From Hoplostethus atlanticus (Eukaryota > Chordata > Actinopteri > Trachichthyiformes > Trachichthyidae): a DNA stretch of 64,000 bases. Of the stretch, positions 52,101 to 58,312 are shown piece by piece. Below the pieces are notes generated by a model that saw nothing but the letters and a program-made list of their open reading frames with translations, made no database searches and had not been told where the DNA came from. A program made the position numbers and the translations under genes. The stretch lies in the NCBI GenBank assembly GCA_034670405.1, contig JAXDDX010000058.1, positions 1,621,001 through 1,685,000 of the forward strand, read 5' to 3'. Positions within the stretch are counted from its first letter, which is position 1; the number at the start of each line of letters is the position of its first letter.

Positions 52101-55100
52101 CTCCTGTGTCCACAGAGTTTGCAGACTGGATGCAAGGTGAGTTGCAAAATTGTCAGCTAGCCCCCCCGATAAGGAATGCATTGAGCTGAGAGCTCTTTTA
52201 TTGGCTCTCAGAGCAGGAAAAGGCCTTGGGTCTGATTGCTCAATAAGACTATGATTGTAGGATCATAAAACATGTGCAGAATCGTGGTCAGAGCTGGGAT
52301 CTGTTGGATTTGAATGAGAAATGGCCTGCACAGTACAGCAGGAACAGTACGGGGGGGGTAGTAGATGGTGGTCTACAAGTTAGGAACTGGGCTTGTGAGC
52401 AGGTCATTAGTTCAAATCCCCTGACCAGCTGGAAAATTCTGGATGCGGAAATGAGTAACCCTTACTCTTCCCTCAACAAATTCTGTGGAGCAACTCAACT
52501 CCCCAACTGCTCCAGTGGAGTTGCTCAGCGGCTAGTAGTAGAAATCCGTGGCATTGGATAACTGCCTGCCTCCCTGGTGTGAGCAACCACATGAAGGTGA
52601 AGCACGGCATTGTTAAAACATGGTTTGCAAAGGTAAAAAAAAAATAAAAAATACAACAATGTGCCGTATCAATATCTCCTACATCTAGTTATCGCTTCCC
52701 TCGTATGGCCCCAGTCTCCAGGCGGATTTCTGACACCGTAGTCTGACTGTGTTCCTGCGGTCTGAGAAACCCTCTGAGTAGTCCTTAACCTCTGACACAC
52801 TCACCATAGACACACACCGAGATCCTTGTGACTCACTTCCTCTGTAACCAGCCAGCAGCAGTTGTAGTGTGGAGCCAAGCAAGAACGTCTAGCCTGAGGG
52901 GAGATATTTTGTCCATACCATCTGTCAATATTCCCCACCTGTTAGCGGCACACTGTGAGCAGTTGTACATTTAAACGTCTCTCATTTTGTACGACAGTCT
53001 GTGTGTATGTTTTGAGTTGGCAGAGTTACATGTGCAACATATTTTTTTGTCACGTTTTCTTGCCATGCTCTATTCCTCAGATAGGGATAATGTAATATTC
53101 CATTATTTTTATTAGATATTACAATACGATCTGTAGAGTCAGAGGATCATCGTATGGTTGGCAGAATGGATGCTCATCACCAAACTGCAGCCCAAGGCAG
53201 TATTCACTCTCCGTGTTCATCATATTGATAAACCACATGAATTATCTAGATGCTCTTTGGTTTTTGGATTAGACGTATGAATTCACCATGGATCAGAGCA
53301 GCATATGACCCACAGAACAGTCATTCTTTTGTCAAGATTTCAATCGTGTCCCTGTCCCACCAGACATGTCTTCCATTTTAGGTTTAGCAACCAGCATCTC
53401 CTTTCCCATGGTGTCCATTGTGTACAAGGCTACACTTTGTGCGCTGGGAGACGGGAGGCTAAGCTGTGTATGTGCTGATCTGGGAGTATCCAGGCAGTTT
53501 TCAGGATGAGAAGAACCTGGCGCTGTAATTAGCCAGTCCAAACCTGTCATTAATGGAAGCCTCTGGAAGTCAGCCAGCGCTAATTGTTTGTGTGCTGTCA
53601 GTCAAGACTCTCGTTTACCGCCCTGGAAACCTGCTGTTTGTGCCCCTTAATGCTGAGCACCTCGCTCTGGGAACAATGGAACATCTGTGTGCCAAGATGA
53701 GTGAGTGTTGAGAGAAAGAGGGGGAAAATGATGGAGGAAAATAAGAAAGGAGGGGAACAGGGAAAAGAGGGCGGTATGGAGACTTTTCCCACCGCAGGGC
53801 CCCTCTTTGCCATAGGTCACACCGTCATGCTCTGCCACAGTAGCTGGCACACCTACACACACACCTACACACACACACCATCACAGCTGGGTCTGCCCTT
53901 CATGCCCTGTGAAACACTGTCATCATGTGTTCCCCATCTCCTGGAGGAAGTATCTTACACACTCATCAATCACATAGCAGGTGGACCACATACCAAACGG
54001 AGTTGCCGACCTCCAATATGATGCAGTTTCTTGGATTCCATATTTATTGTATAATTGATTAATATTACACTGGTTGTCTATGGGAAACCCTTAACCTGAA
54101 TTGAGTCTAATTTTAATCTGTTTCCACACAAATATAAATGTCATTTTCTTCGTCTTGTCATCATCCTGGGTTCCAGTGTCTCAGGTCTAAATGTTATTTC
54201 AGAGGCTTCTCCACCCGGCCAAGAATACAATTCTGGGGGAAACACTGAATCCTTTTGTGTTTTGTTTTATTTTGGCATCATAAATGTCACATTTTTGAAA
54301 AATATTGAATATCAACACAACATTTGGAGCTGATCAGGGTTTGACCAATATGGGTTTTTGAAGGCTGATATTCATATTTTTGAACTGATTTTTAGAAACC
54401 ATCGTGAGCCTTTAATATTCATATTTGATATAATTGGAAAAATAACAGATACAGTTCTTTATCTTTCAACCTGCATATGAACAGAGAGACCACTCTTACA
54501 AGTCACCCCATCCCCTTTCCCTCGCCTTTCTCCTCCATTCTCACCTAAACCACTTGTTCTTTCCAGGCTTACCTTGACTGATATTAAAGTCACAGGCAAA
54601 ATAATTGTAATTGTTAGTTATTTCGCCAACATGTTTGAAATGTGTTTGTTTCCATTAATATCTTTCAACAACACACTGGGTTAGGACTTCATGGAAGGGC
54701 TTAAACGTGGGGCCTCTTCTATTGGTCTATAAGGTCTATATGGTCTATAAAGTCTATATGGTCTATAAGGTCTATATGGTCTATATGGTCTATATGGTCT
54801 ATAAGATCTATATGGTCTATAAGATCTATATGGTCTATAAGATCTATATGGTCTATAAGGTCTATAGTCTATAAGGTCTATATGGTCTATATGGTCTATA
54901 AGGTCTATATGGTCTATAAGATCTATATGGTCTATATGGTCTATAAGGTCTATATGGTCTATATGGTCTATAAGATCTATATGGTCTATAAGATCTATAT
55001 GGTCTATAAGGTCTATAGTCTATAAGGTCTATATGGTCTATATGGTCTATAGTCTATAAGGTCTATATGGTCTATAAGGTCTATAAGGTCTATATGGTCT

Positions 55101-55412
55101 ATATGGTCTTACTACAGCACAGGGAATAGTTTTTATTGTTCATCTAATATAACAGATGAAAACACACACACCATTGTTATAGTTATATTCATGTCTATCT
55201 ATTTCATTGAATGATGGATGCTGATCATGTCTACTTGATCTCTAGATCATCTTTCCATCAAGCTAACGATTAAATGGACAATGCAGTCAGTGTCTTTTAT
55301 CCACTGATGTCATGAGAGCCGTTCGCTTGTTCCCCCTCTTGTCTAACAGCCCTTTCTGTTTAGTTAGACACGCCTTTATGTGCACAGGGACTATTAAGGG
55401 TTTTATGTTTCC

Positions 55413-55456
<44 letters not shown>

Positions 55457-55615
55457 ATTGTCCTCGAGCCTCTTGAAACACATCAAAAGCCTGTACCAAA
55501 CTGTGTGCTCAGCAGAAAGAGTAGCATGTGTTTCTGATTCCCTCTTTATCCCATAAATACCCTGCTCCTCAACAGATTGTGTTTCCTTAATAGTACAGCG
55601 GCACACAGACGATTT

Positions 55616-55649
<34 letters not shown>

Positions 55650-58312
55650 TTCTCTACTCTTTAGAAGTTTTTCAAAGACTAGCTCTCACACATAACCCAC
55701 AGTGCAGGCTGCCTCCATACACACAACATGCAAACACGAGGTTCCACAGCTCAAATCCCAAACCGAATCTGACCACAGATATGGATAATTGCAGTGCCGA
55801 GTTGGGAAGCTGTCCTTTGTGAACTTGGATACTAAATGTGTCTTACTAAAAAGTTACTAAAGTGTTAATATGATGATGTTTGCAACAATTGAAGATGACG
55901 TGTGACCCTCCCCCAACATTCACACTCCTCAACAACAACTTACAAATCTTGCTATGTCTTTCTCCCTTCTCCCTCCCTCCCTCCCTCCCTCCCACCAGGT
56001 GGCTCCTCTGTCCGGTAGTCTGAATGGGGAGCTCCTGATGTCTCCTGGCATCCCCAGCTCGACCAGCGTCTCTGACCTGCCCCTGCCCCCGAAGCCCCTG
56101 GTGCGTGCCAGTCAGTCCGTGGCGCCGGCAGACTACCCGGAGCGTCCTGAAGTGACGTTGCGCCGCGAGGCGGCCAGTGCCGCCCTGCCAGTGAAGACAG
56201 AGGTGCCACTCCATCTCTTCAGCACCACAAACCAGCAACACAAACTGGTGGGGGTGCAGCAGCAGATCCCCACTAAGCTGGCGGCCCTCAGCAGGGGCAA
56301 GGGAGGCAAGGGTGGCAAGATCTCATATCGCACAGACAGCACTGGTAAGGCACTGTTGTCAAAATGCTACATTTCTTGTAAACATGGGGTGGCAGGGTGG
56401 CCCGGTGGTTAAAGAGACTATCCTGTAACCAAAAGGTCACAGGTTCAGTACCCATGCATCCTGTTGAAGTGTCCCTGATACGCTACCTCCATCTGTAAAT
56501 ATGTTGATGAGAATACACAATCGCACATGCACCCTTGTGCAATTGTGAACAGCTATGCACATATACAAATGTGCACGTTTTCTACCTTGCATGTTATCTA
56601 CATCTGCCAACTGAATGTATTTGATGAGGTGAATAGTTCACAACACAGGTATGCACACTTAGACACTTTCTGTACATTTATATAGCGTTCTGCACACGGT
56701 AACGCCAATCCGTCACACACTTTGCACATCCCGTGTATATGCTGTAATTATTTGTGCAGTGATATGTAATAGTTTGTAGTGGGGGAAAGTTGTACAGTCC
56801 TCTCTCTGTTGGCTGCGACATATGGAACAAATAGAGAGAGAGTGCAGGAGGGCCGCAGCAAATGGAAAGGAGAGTGTTCAAGTTTTCCATGTTATTGTTG
56901 AATTATTTCCACCAGCCTGCACCTCGCCGGGCGTACTTTTTGATTGCTTTCTGAGGTCAGTGCTTTCTTTTTGTAAGACTAGCTTTTCTAAAAGCAGCAG
57001 TGTGGTGTCCATGAGACTAATCTGACCCAAACAACCACGACAACTATAGGCTGCCTCAGAATAAGTAGTGAGAGAGTGGGGGCTGAGAGGTTTTTCTTTA
57101 CTCCCTATGTCTACATAACAGTGAGAGCCCTGCCCTCTGTTTTAAAGTACCTGACTACTGATCTGTCTGATTCACAGTATCCATACAATCTGTGCCTGAC
57201 ATGGCTTGACCTCATCAGGGTGATTTAAGTGGTTGACTCCTCTTGATAAATCAAATCATCCGGGCTGCTCTAGTCTAATAGTGCAATCTAATTTTACAGT
57301 TTAATCACAGTCTCTGTCTTTTTCTGTTTTCCTTACTCCCTCTTGCTCTCTATCTCTTCTCTCTCCTCCTCCTCCTCCTCCCTTCAGCCTCAATTGATAT
57401 GAAGCAGATGCTGCCTTTGAAGCTTTCAGCCCGAGACGACAACACCATGAAGGCGAAGCGCTCAATCAGCCCCCATCAACAGCTCTCACAGTCAGCCCCT
57501 CCTCTGTCCCACTCGCTCCATCAGCACACAGGTCCCGGCATACACACATCTGAACACAAACACACACATGCACATCCCCCCACTCTCCATCTGGTTGAAC
57601 ACACACACAGCCTCCTCTCGTCCACCCTACTCCCTGCTAGGTTTAATGATGAGACACACACATTCTCCACCTGGGCAAACCCTGCCCCACCCAGGCACAT
57701 TCCTCTGTAAAGCCCGTCTTCATGCCCAACCTCACCCCTGTGTAAACACCTCTCATTGTTCCACATGCTTTACCCATTAATGGCACTCTATACTGCTGAC
57801 ACAGGCATTTTAACACTTTGATCCTATTCCATCACAATAACCACTAACAAAAAACAGGCTTGATTTTATGTGGTAGATTTTAGTGAGATTGAATGAAGCC
57901 AGCTGTATGAGTGAAGTCTACCAGGAGTTCCTCTGCCAGTGAAGACGTCTTCAGCTGTCTGATGTCTTCTCCTCTGTGTCTTCCAGATTCAATCAGTCCT
58001 CCAGACAACAGTGGACCAGACAGCCAGTCCACCACTACCACCATCACCTCCCACCCTCCTAGTGTTCAAAAGCCCCCCATGCCCCCTGCCCAGACCCACA
58101 ATCAACCTTCCACTCAGCCTCCCACGCAAGTCCTCAACCCTCCTCACTCCCAGAGCTCCAATCCCATCCACTTCCAGCCCCATCTTCAGCCCCAGGGCCT
58201 CGGTCATAGCCCCCAGCCGCAGGGCCACGGGCTCAGCCACAGCCACAGCATGCCCCCTCCCTACAAGATCACCACAGAAGACCTCAATAAGGAGGATGTC
58301 ATCTTCTTTTAA
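22110..58312 (+). CDS. arhgef18: Rho guanine nucleotide exchange factor 18 (p114RhoGEF), full coding region, 32 exons
   Basis: A DH-PH exchange factor that loads GTP on RhoA (and Rac1) at tight junctions and apical cell borders. Exons: 22110-22185, 25663-25823, 25996-26630, 27143-27287, 27386-27512, 27808-27859, 28471-28515, 28967-29041, 29579-29687, 30156-30339, 38260-38327, 39120-39165, 41427-41619, 42287-42438, 43468-43608, 43850-44100, 44299-44424, 44577-44694, 44851-45105, 45320-45396, 45604-45782, 46048-46121, 46443-46628, 46832-46978, 47145-47263, 47679-47750, 47912-47959, 48312-48593, 49161-49310, 55999-56344, 57388-57531, 57987-58312. All phases agree, giving 1,702 residues: C1 about 507-553, DH about 733-930, PH about 965-1071, coiled coil about 1288-1431. 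ARHGEF18 is favoured over ARHGEF2, AKAP13 and ARHGEF28 by the PH segment [30 protein letters not shown], the ending KEDVIFF, and linkage to insr as in human 19p13.2. Confidence 0.9.
23079..23148. repeat. (AC)35 microsatellite
   Basis: A perfect dinucleotide run, followed by degenerate cacagacagacacacgcaca. Able to adopt Z-DNA. Confidence 0.96.
23249..23289. repeat. Short tandem repeat of 7 bp unit AAAGTAC
   Basis: Almost six perfect copies of aaagtac in a row. Confidence 0.95.
24056..24090. repeat. (CA)n microsatellite
   Basis: About 17 CA units, then a second short run at 24126-24142 after a 35 bp spacer. Confidence 0.95.
25460..25488. repeat. Poly(G) tract with G-quadruplex potential
   Basis: Seven G, one C, then about 20 G with no other interruption, ending gtggctg. 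On the + (sense) strand, so intronic RNA would also carry it. Homopolymer length is prone to sequencing error. Confidence 0.9.
25663..25823 (+). CDS. arhgef18: arhgef18 exon, serine-rich N-terminal segment
   Basis: Acceptor tgtttttcag, donor gtaaac, phase 1 to 0. With the split alanine codon it continues [22 protein letters not shown] and ends [12 protein letters not shown]. Confidence 0.8.
25996..26630 (+). CDS. arhgef18: arhgef18 large exon, disordered acidic/serine-rich region
   Basis: 635 bp, the largest exon. Acceptor gctaccccag, donor gtagga (its TAG would be a stop if unspliced). Encodes [40 protein letters not shown] and [20 protein letters not shown]. The RRHSW motif looks like a basophilic-kinase or 14-3-3 site and is shared with AKAP13; inference. 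Confidence 0.87.
26638..26692. repeat. (GGAT)n/(GTAT)n short tandem repeat
   Basis: Imperfect tetranucleotide run ggatggatggatggatgtat, then gtatgtat and gatggatgg, starting 7 bp after the exon donor. Confidence 0.85.
27143..27287 (+). CDS. arhgef18: arhgef18 exon, [13 protein letters not shown] acidic segment
   Basis: Acceptor cgttcttcag, donor gtaatc. Encodes [20 protein letters not shown], continuing the SRRHSW region, and ends QRVSRASM. Phase 2 to 0. Confidence 0.83.
27386..27512 (+). CDS. arhgef18: arhgef18 exon, linker
   Basis: Acceptor tgatttcag, donor gtgtgt. Encodes [20 protein letters not shown] and [15 protein letters not shown]. No recognised domain; phase 0 to 1 fits both neighbours. 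Confidence 0.75.
27808..27859 (+). CDS. arhgef18: arhgef18 small exon (52 bp)
   Basis: Acceptor tcccgttgcag, donor gtaagt. Encodes [18 protein letters not shown] across the next junction. Called from frame continuity and good splice sites. Confidence 0.72.
28346..28431. repeat. (TCTCC)n pentanucleotide repeat
   Basis: Imperfect tcctctcctctcctctcctc run on the + strand. It sits 40 bp upstream of the next acceptor and may serve as a long pyrimidine tract. Confidence 0.92.
28471..28515 (+). CDS. arhgef18: arhgef18 microexon (45 bp), [10 protein letters not shown] motif
   Basis: Acceptor tttgtcttag, donor gtaagt. Encodes [16 protein letters not shown] with flanking split codons, matching the human ARHGEF18 segment VQQVLQELRQYHG. 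Confidence 0.85.
28967..29041 (+). CDS. arhgef18: arhgef18 exon, [10 protein letters not shown] segment
   Basis: 75 bp. Acceptor cctccgcag, donor gtaagt. Encodes [20 protein letters not shown] then FLSNE, matching human LTWFEFLSE. Confidence 0.86.
29579..29687 (+). CDS. arhgef18: arhgef18 exon, basic [12 protein letters not shown] segment
   Basis: Acceptor ctccatcag, donor gtaaac. Encodes [20 protein letters not shown] then [16 protein letters not shown], matching human VKRRLSCLRSRVT. Phase 2 to 0. Confidence 0.87.
30156..30339 (+). CDS. arhgef18: arhgef18 exon, first half of C1 zinc finger
   Basis: Acceptor ctttttccag, donor gtgagt. A lysine/glutamate run ([20 protein letters not shown]) leads into the C1 finger [20 protein letters not shown], up to GLQCM. 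It supplies the H, the first Cys pair and the third Cys of the H-X12-C-X2-C-X11-C pattern. Confidence 0.9.
30450..30510. repeat. (ACTC)15 tetranucleotide repeat
   Basis: A perfect tcactcactcac run of about 61 bp, about 110 bp downstream of an exon donor. Confidence 0.95.
30526..30590. repeat. (CA)32 microsatellite
   Basis: A perfect CA run separated from the preceding ACTC repeat by 15 bp, forming a compound microsatellite. Confidence 0.95.
32393..32468. repeat. Near-perfect 76 bp palindrome (hairpin) in intron
   Basis: 30 bp arms: left gtaccacagtccagttcaag continuing gaaatgaaat, right atttcatttccttgaattgg continuing actgtggtac. There is one mismatch, which becomes a G-U pair in RNA. The 16 nt between arms includes a further cacta/tagtg match, so almost the whole unit folds. 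Confidence 0.93.
32843..32906. repeat. (CA)n microsatellite
   Basis: A CA run with one cgcg interruption near 32852. Confidence 0.95.
33290..34110. promoter_or_regulatory. GCTAGC/AACGTTAGC-rich segment, possible cryptic or alternative promoter
   Basis: Repeated gttagct, gctagct and aacgttagcta words occur at 33299, 33373, 33540, 33627, 33783, 33803, 33828, 33850 and 34049. In fish genomes such words are often dense around transcription start regions (my recollection). No clear first exon with ATG follows. Confidence 0.3.
36905..37127. repeat. Mixed (GA)n/(CA)n compound repeat with regular higher-order pattern
   Basis: About 220 bp of alternating gagagaga and cacaca blocks, one block pair per 14-26 bp. 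Both strands are open in several frames, but only as an E/R/T/H low-complexity shadow. Confidence 0.95.
38260..38327 (+). CDS. arhgef18: arhgef18 exon, second half of C1 zinc finger
   Basis: Acceptor gtctttcag, donor gtaaac. Encodes [20 protein letters not shown] then KNK, completing the Cys and His ligands of the C1 finger (C-X2-C-X4-H-X2-C-X6-C). Phase 1 to 0. Confidence 0.92.
38395..39026. mobile_element. Possible degraded hAT-like element
   Basis: The right end reads atatatcgttacaccccta, whose complement (taggggtgtaacgatatat) resembles a recurrent fish hAT terminus. The left end (ttcacggttcgatacagt) is only loosely similar, and no target duplication was found. It fills most of the intron between the C1 exon and the next. 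Confidence 0.35.
39120..39165 (+). CDS. arhgef18: arhgef18 microexon (46 bp)
   Basis: Acceptor ctccacatag, donor gtaagc. Encodes [15 protein letters not shown] plus a split glycine or valine codon. DSLQRT follows a C1 finger in related proteins (human ARHGEF18/AKAP13 relatives). Phase 0 to 1. Confidence 0.85.
39201..39831. mobile_element. Non-autonomous hAT-type miniature element with intact ends
   Basis: Left end tagaggtctgcatcgggc and right end gggttgcagacctcta form a 12 bp perfect terminal inverted repeat (TAGAGGTCTGCA). It is flanked by identical 8 bp copies of atacacac at 39193-39200 and 39832-39839, the hallmark hAT target duplication. Length 631 bp, no transposase. It carries an internal (CA)n/(GACA)n. 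Confidence 0.87.
39549..39627. repeat. (CA)n then (GACA)n compound microsatellite inside the hAT element
   Basis: About 27 CA units followed by gacagacagacagacagaca. Confidence 0.95.
39833..39900. repeat. (CA)n microsatellite
   Basis: A perfect CA run of about 68 bp that begins within the hAT target duplication on the element's right side. Confidence 0.95.
40155..40200. repeat. (GT)n microsatellite
   Basis: A GT run with gcgtgcgtg interruptions and a second block near 40205-40230. Confidence 0.93.
40850..41426 (+). promoter_or_regulatory. Candidate internal promoter and 5' leader for short arhgef18 isoform
   Basis: gggcgggtcagttataaagc (about 40851-40870) contains a GC-box-like and a TATA-like element, followed by pyrimidine-rich initiator-like sequence (ctcctcccttag). 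The stretch from 41078 to the exon at 41427 is open in the exon's frame but has no ATG, so it could only be leader. Inference; see the short-isoform start at 41507. Confidence 0.35.
41427..41619 (+). CDS. arhgef18: arhgef18 exon with internal ATG of the short isoform
   Basis: Acceptor ccttcaccag after a long pyrimidine tract, donor gtcagt. Encodes [20 protein letters not shown] and [20 protein letters not shown]. The methionine at 41507 ([12 protein letters not shown]) aligns with the start of the human short isoform (MTVSQKGGPQPT), so this exon probably holds an alternative initiation site. Confidence 0.84.
42287..42438 (+). CDS. arhgef18: arhgef18 exon, [13 protein letters not shown] pre-DH segment
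   Basis: Encodes [20 protein letters not shown] and [20 protein letters not shown], matching the human GEMDEADSAFLKF region. Two acceptors 6 bp apart (aatcag|tttcag|catg) keep the frame, so the exon may begin at 42287 or 42293. The pyrimidine tract is poor. Donor gtgagt. Confidence 0.85.
43468..43608 (+). CDS. arhgef18: arhgef18 exon entering the DH domain
   Basis: Acceptor atccctcag, donor gtgagt. Encodes [20 protein letters not shown] and [15 protein letters not shown]. The [10 protein letters not shown]...[13 protein letters not shown] signature marks the start of the DH domain in this subfamily. Confidence 0.94.
43850..44100 (+). CDS. arhgef18: arhgef18 exon, DH domain CR1
   Basis: Acceptor tttgcacag, donor gtgggg. 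Encodes [40 protein letters not shown] and [13 protein letters not shown]. It contains the DH conserved region 1 that contacts the GTPase. Confidence 0.96.
44299..44424 (+). CDS. arhgef18: arhgef18 exon, DH domain
   Basis: 126 bp, phase 0 both sides. Acceptor gttctccag, donor gtgaga. Encodes [20 protein letters not shown] and [16 protein letters not shown]. Confidence 0.96.
44577..44694 (+). CDS. arhgef18: arhgef18 exon, DH domain CR3
   Basis: Acceptor ccttttcag, donor gtacaa. Encodes [20 protein letters not shown] then [11 protein letters not shown]: the long alpha-helix of DH conserved region 3, QRITKYP, central to exchange activity. Confidence 0.97.
44851..45105 (+). CDS. arhgef18: arhgef18 exon, DH end and PH start
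   Basis: Acceptor ttgtcttcag, donor gtgcct. Encodes [40 protein letters not shown] and [14 protein letters not shown], the DH-PH linker and first PH strands. Confidence 0.95.
45320..45396 (+). CDS. arhgef18: arhgef18 exon, PH domain
   Basis: 77 bp. Acceptor gtccatccag, donor gtgagt. Encodes [20 protein letters not shown] then VFATV, the PH beta-strand core. Confidence 0.95.
45604..45782 (+). CDS. arhgef18: arhgef18 exon, PH domain end
   Basis: Acceptor cctcccag, donor gtagct. Encodes [40 protein letters not shown] and QAVES. The tryptophan in NTWM is the conserved PH C-terminal helix residue. Confidence 0.96.
46048..46121 (+). CDS. arhgef18: arhgef18 exon, post-PH linker
   Basis: 74 bp. 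Acceptor ctgtctcag, donor gtaact. Encodes [20 protein letters not shown] then KEFQ, matching the acidic linker after PH in human ARHGEF18. Confidence 0.92.
46443..46628 (+). CDS. arhgef18: arhgef18 exon, helical segment
   Basis: Acceptor cccattttag, donor gtagga. Encodes [40 protein letters not shown] and KGAITD. Confidence 0.93.
46832..46978 (+). CDS. arhgef18: arhgef18 exon, [11 protein letters not shown] segment
   Basis: Acceptor ccaccccag, donor gtgagt. Encodes [20 protein letters not shown] and [20 protein letters not shown], matching human RRAETFAGYD. Confidence 0.93.
47145..47263 (+). CDS. arhgef18: arhgef18 exon, serine/arginine linker
   Basis: Acceptor ctgtgccag, donor gtaggg. Encodes [20 protein letters not shown] and [17 protein letters not shown]. 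Phase 1 to 0. Confidence 0.88.
47679..47750 (+). CDS. arhgef18: arhgef18 exon (72 bp)
   Basis: Acceptor gttgctcag, donor gttagc. Encodes [20 protein letters not shown] then PEAE. In phase on both sides, so it could be a cassette exon. Confidence 0.84.
47912..47959 (+). CDS. arhgef18: arhgef18 microexon (48 bp), helix start
   Basis: Acceptor ccccttcag, donor gttaga. Encodes [16 protein letters not shown], matching human VQRIQTLSQLLLNLQ. In phase. Confidence 0.9.
48312..48593 (+). CDS. arhgef18: arhgef18 exon, coiled coil part 1
   Basis: Acceptor ttgttcag, donor gtgagg. Encodes [40 protein letters not shown] and [20 protein letters not shown], a charged coiled coil. GC-rich relative to the surrounding introns. 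Confidence 0.95.
49161..49310 (+). CDS. arhgef18: arhgef18 exon, coiled coil part 2
   Basis: Acceptor tttgatgcag, donor gtgagg. Encodes [20 protein letters not shown] and [20 protein letters not shown], continuing the heptads to KKIKRKTIE. Confidence 0.95.
50414..50812. mobile_element. hAT-like miniature element (degraded)
   Basis: The left end ctgcaaccaggggtccgcag and right end gcggtccttgggctgaaaag with ggttg are complementary in character (ends of the 'caacc...gtccgc' type). The interior is AT-rich with two A-runs. A clean target duplication was not identified. Confidence 0.5.
52350..52654 (+). mobile_element. tRNA-derived SINE with A-rich tail
   Basis: The head has the A-box-like tggtctacaagttaggaac and the B-box-like agttcaaatcccctgac, spaced as in a tRNA. 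The tail is aaaaaaaaaataaaaaatac. No coding capacity. Confidence 0.72.
54718..55110. repeat. GGTCTATA minisatellite, about 390 bp
   Basis: About 40 copies of a 9-10 bp unit in three variants: ggtctatat, ggtctataag and agatctatat. A segment around ggtctatagtctataagg recurs about 153 bp apart (54857 and 55010), showing higher-order duplication of blocks of units. Confidence 0.95.
55419..55455. repeat. (GT)n microsatellite
   Basis: About 18 GT units. Confidence 0.95.
55618..55648. repeat. (GT)n microsatellite
   Basis: About 15 GT units. It lies 163 bp downstream of the previous run in the same orientation. Confidence 0.95.
55999..56344 (+). CDS. arhgef18: arhgef18 exon, proline/serine tail with [10 protein letters not shown] motif
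   Basis: Acceptor cccaccag after a ccctc-repeat pyrimidine tract, donor gtaagg. Encodes [40 protein letters not shown] and [25 protein letters not shown] and [11 protein letters not shown] occur in human ARHGEF18. Phase 0 to 1. Confidence 0.95.
56387..56622 (+). mobile_element. tRNA-derived SINE just inside an intron
   Basis: The head has the A-box-like tggcccggtggttaaagag and the B-box-like ggtcacaggttcagtaccca. The 3' end (catctgccaactgaatgta) resembles a known fish SINE tail. It begins 43 bp after the exon donor. Confidence 0.6.
57388..57531 (+). CDS. arhgef18: arhgef18 exon, tail [12 protein letters not shown] segment
   Basis: Acceptor ctcccttcag, donor gtcccg (weak). Encodes [20 protein letters not shown] and [20 protein letters not shown], matching human SFDLKQQLLLNKL and RSLSP. 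If the weak donor is skipped, the frame stays open to a TAA at 57708-57710. Confidence 0.9.
57987..58312 (+). CDS. arhgef18: arhgef18 terminal coding exon, proline-rich end
   Basis: Acceptor gtcttccag. Encodes [40 protein letters not shown], then [16 protein letters not shown] and TAA at 58310-58312. The terminal KEDVIFF is shared with human ARHGEF18. The stretch from 58070 to 58260 is rich in P, Q, S and H and probably disordered. Confidence 0.95.

Larger units (their letters stand above)
49311..55998 (+). other. arhgef18 6.7 kb intron between coiled coil and tail
   Basis: No exon found. It contains a hAT-like element (50414-50812), a SINE (52350-52654), the GGTCTATA minisatellite (54718-55110) and two (GT)n microsatellites (55419-55455, 55618-55648). 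Confidence 0.75.

Noticed and set aside
54718..55110. CRISPR-like array
   Set aside because: Units are contiguous 9-10 bp repeats without unique spacers, in vertebrate DNA; it is a minisatellite.
55954..56412. 152-codon frame as an intronless gene
   Set aside because: It is the arhgef18 tail exon extended past its donor at 56344.
22110..58312. Identification of the second gene as akap13, arhgef2 or arhgef28
   Set aside because: The PH segment, the [10 protein letters not shown] tail and final KEDVIFF match ARHGEF18, and insr linkage agrees. AKAP13 shares the N-terminal [14 protein letters not shown] motif but not the tail.
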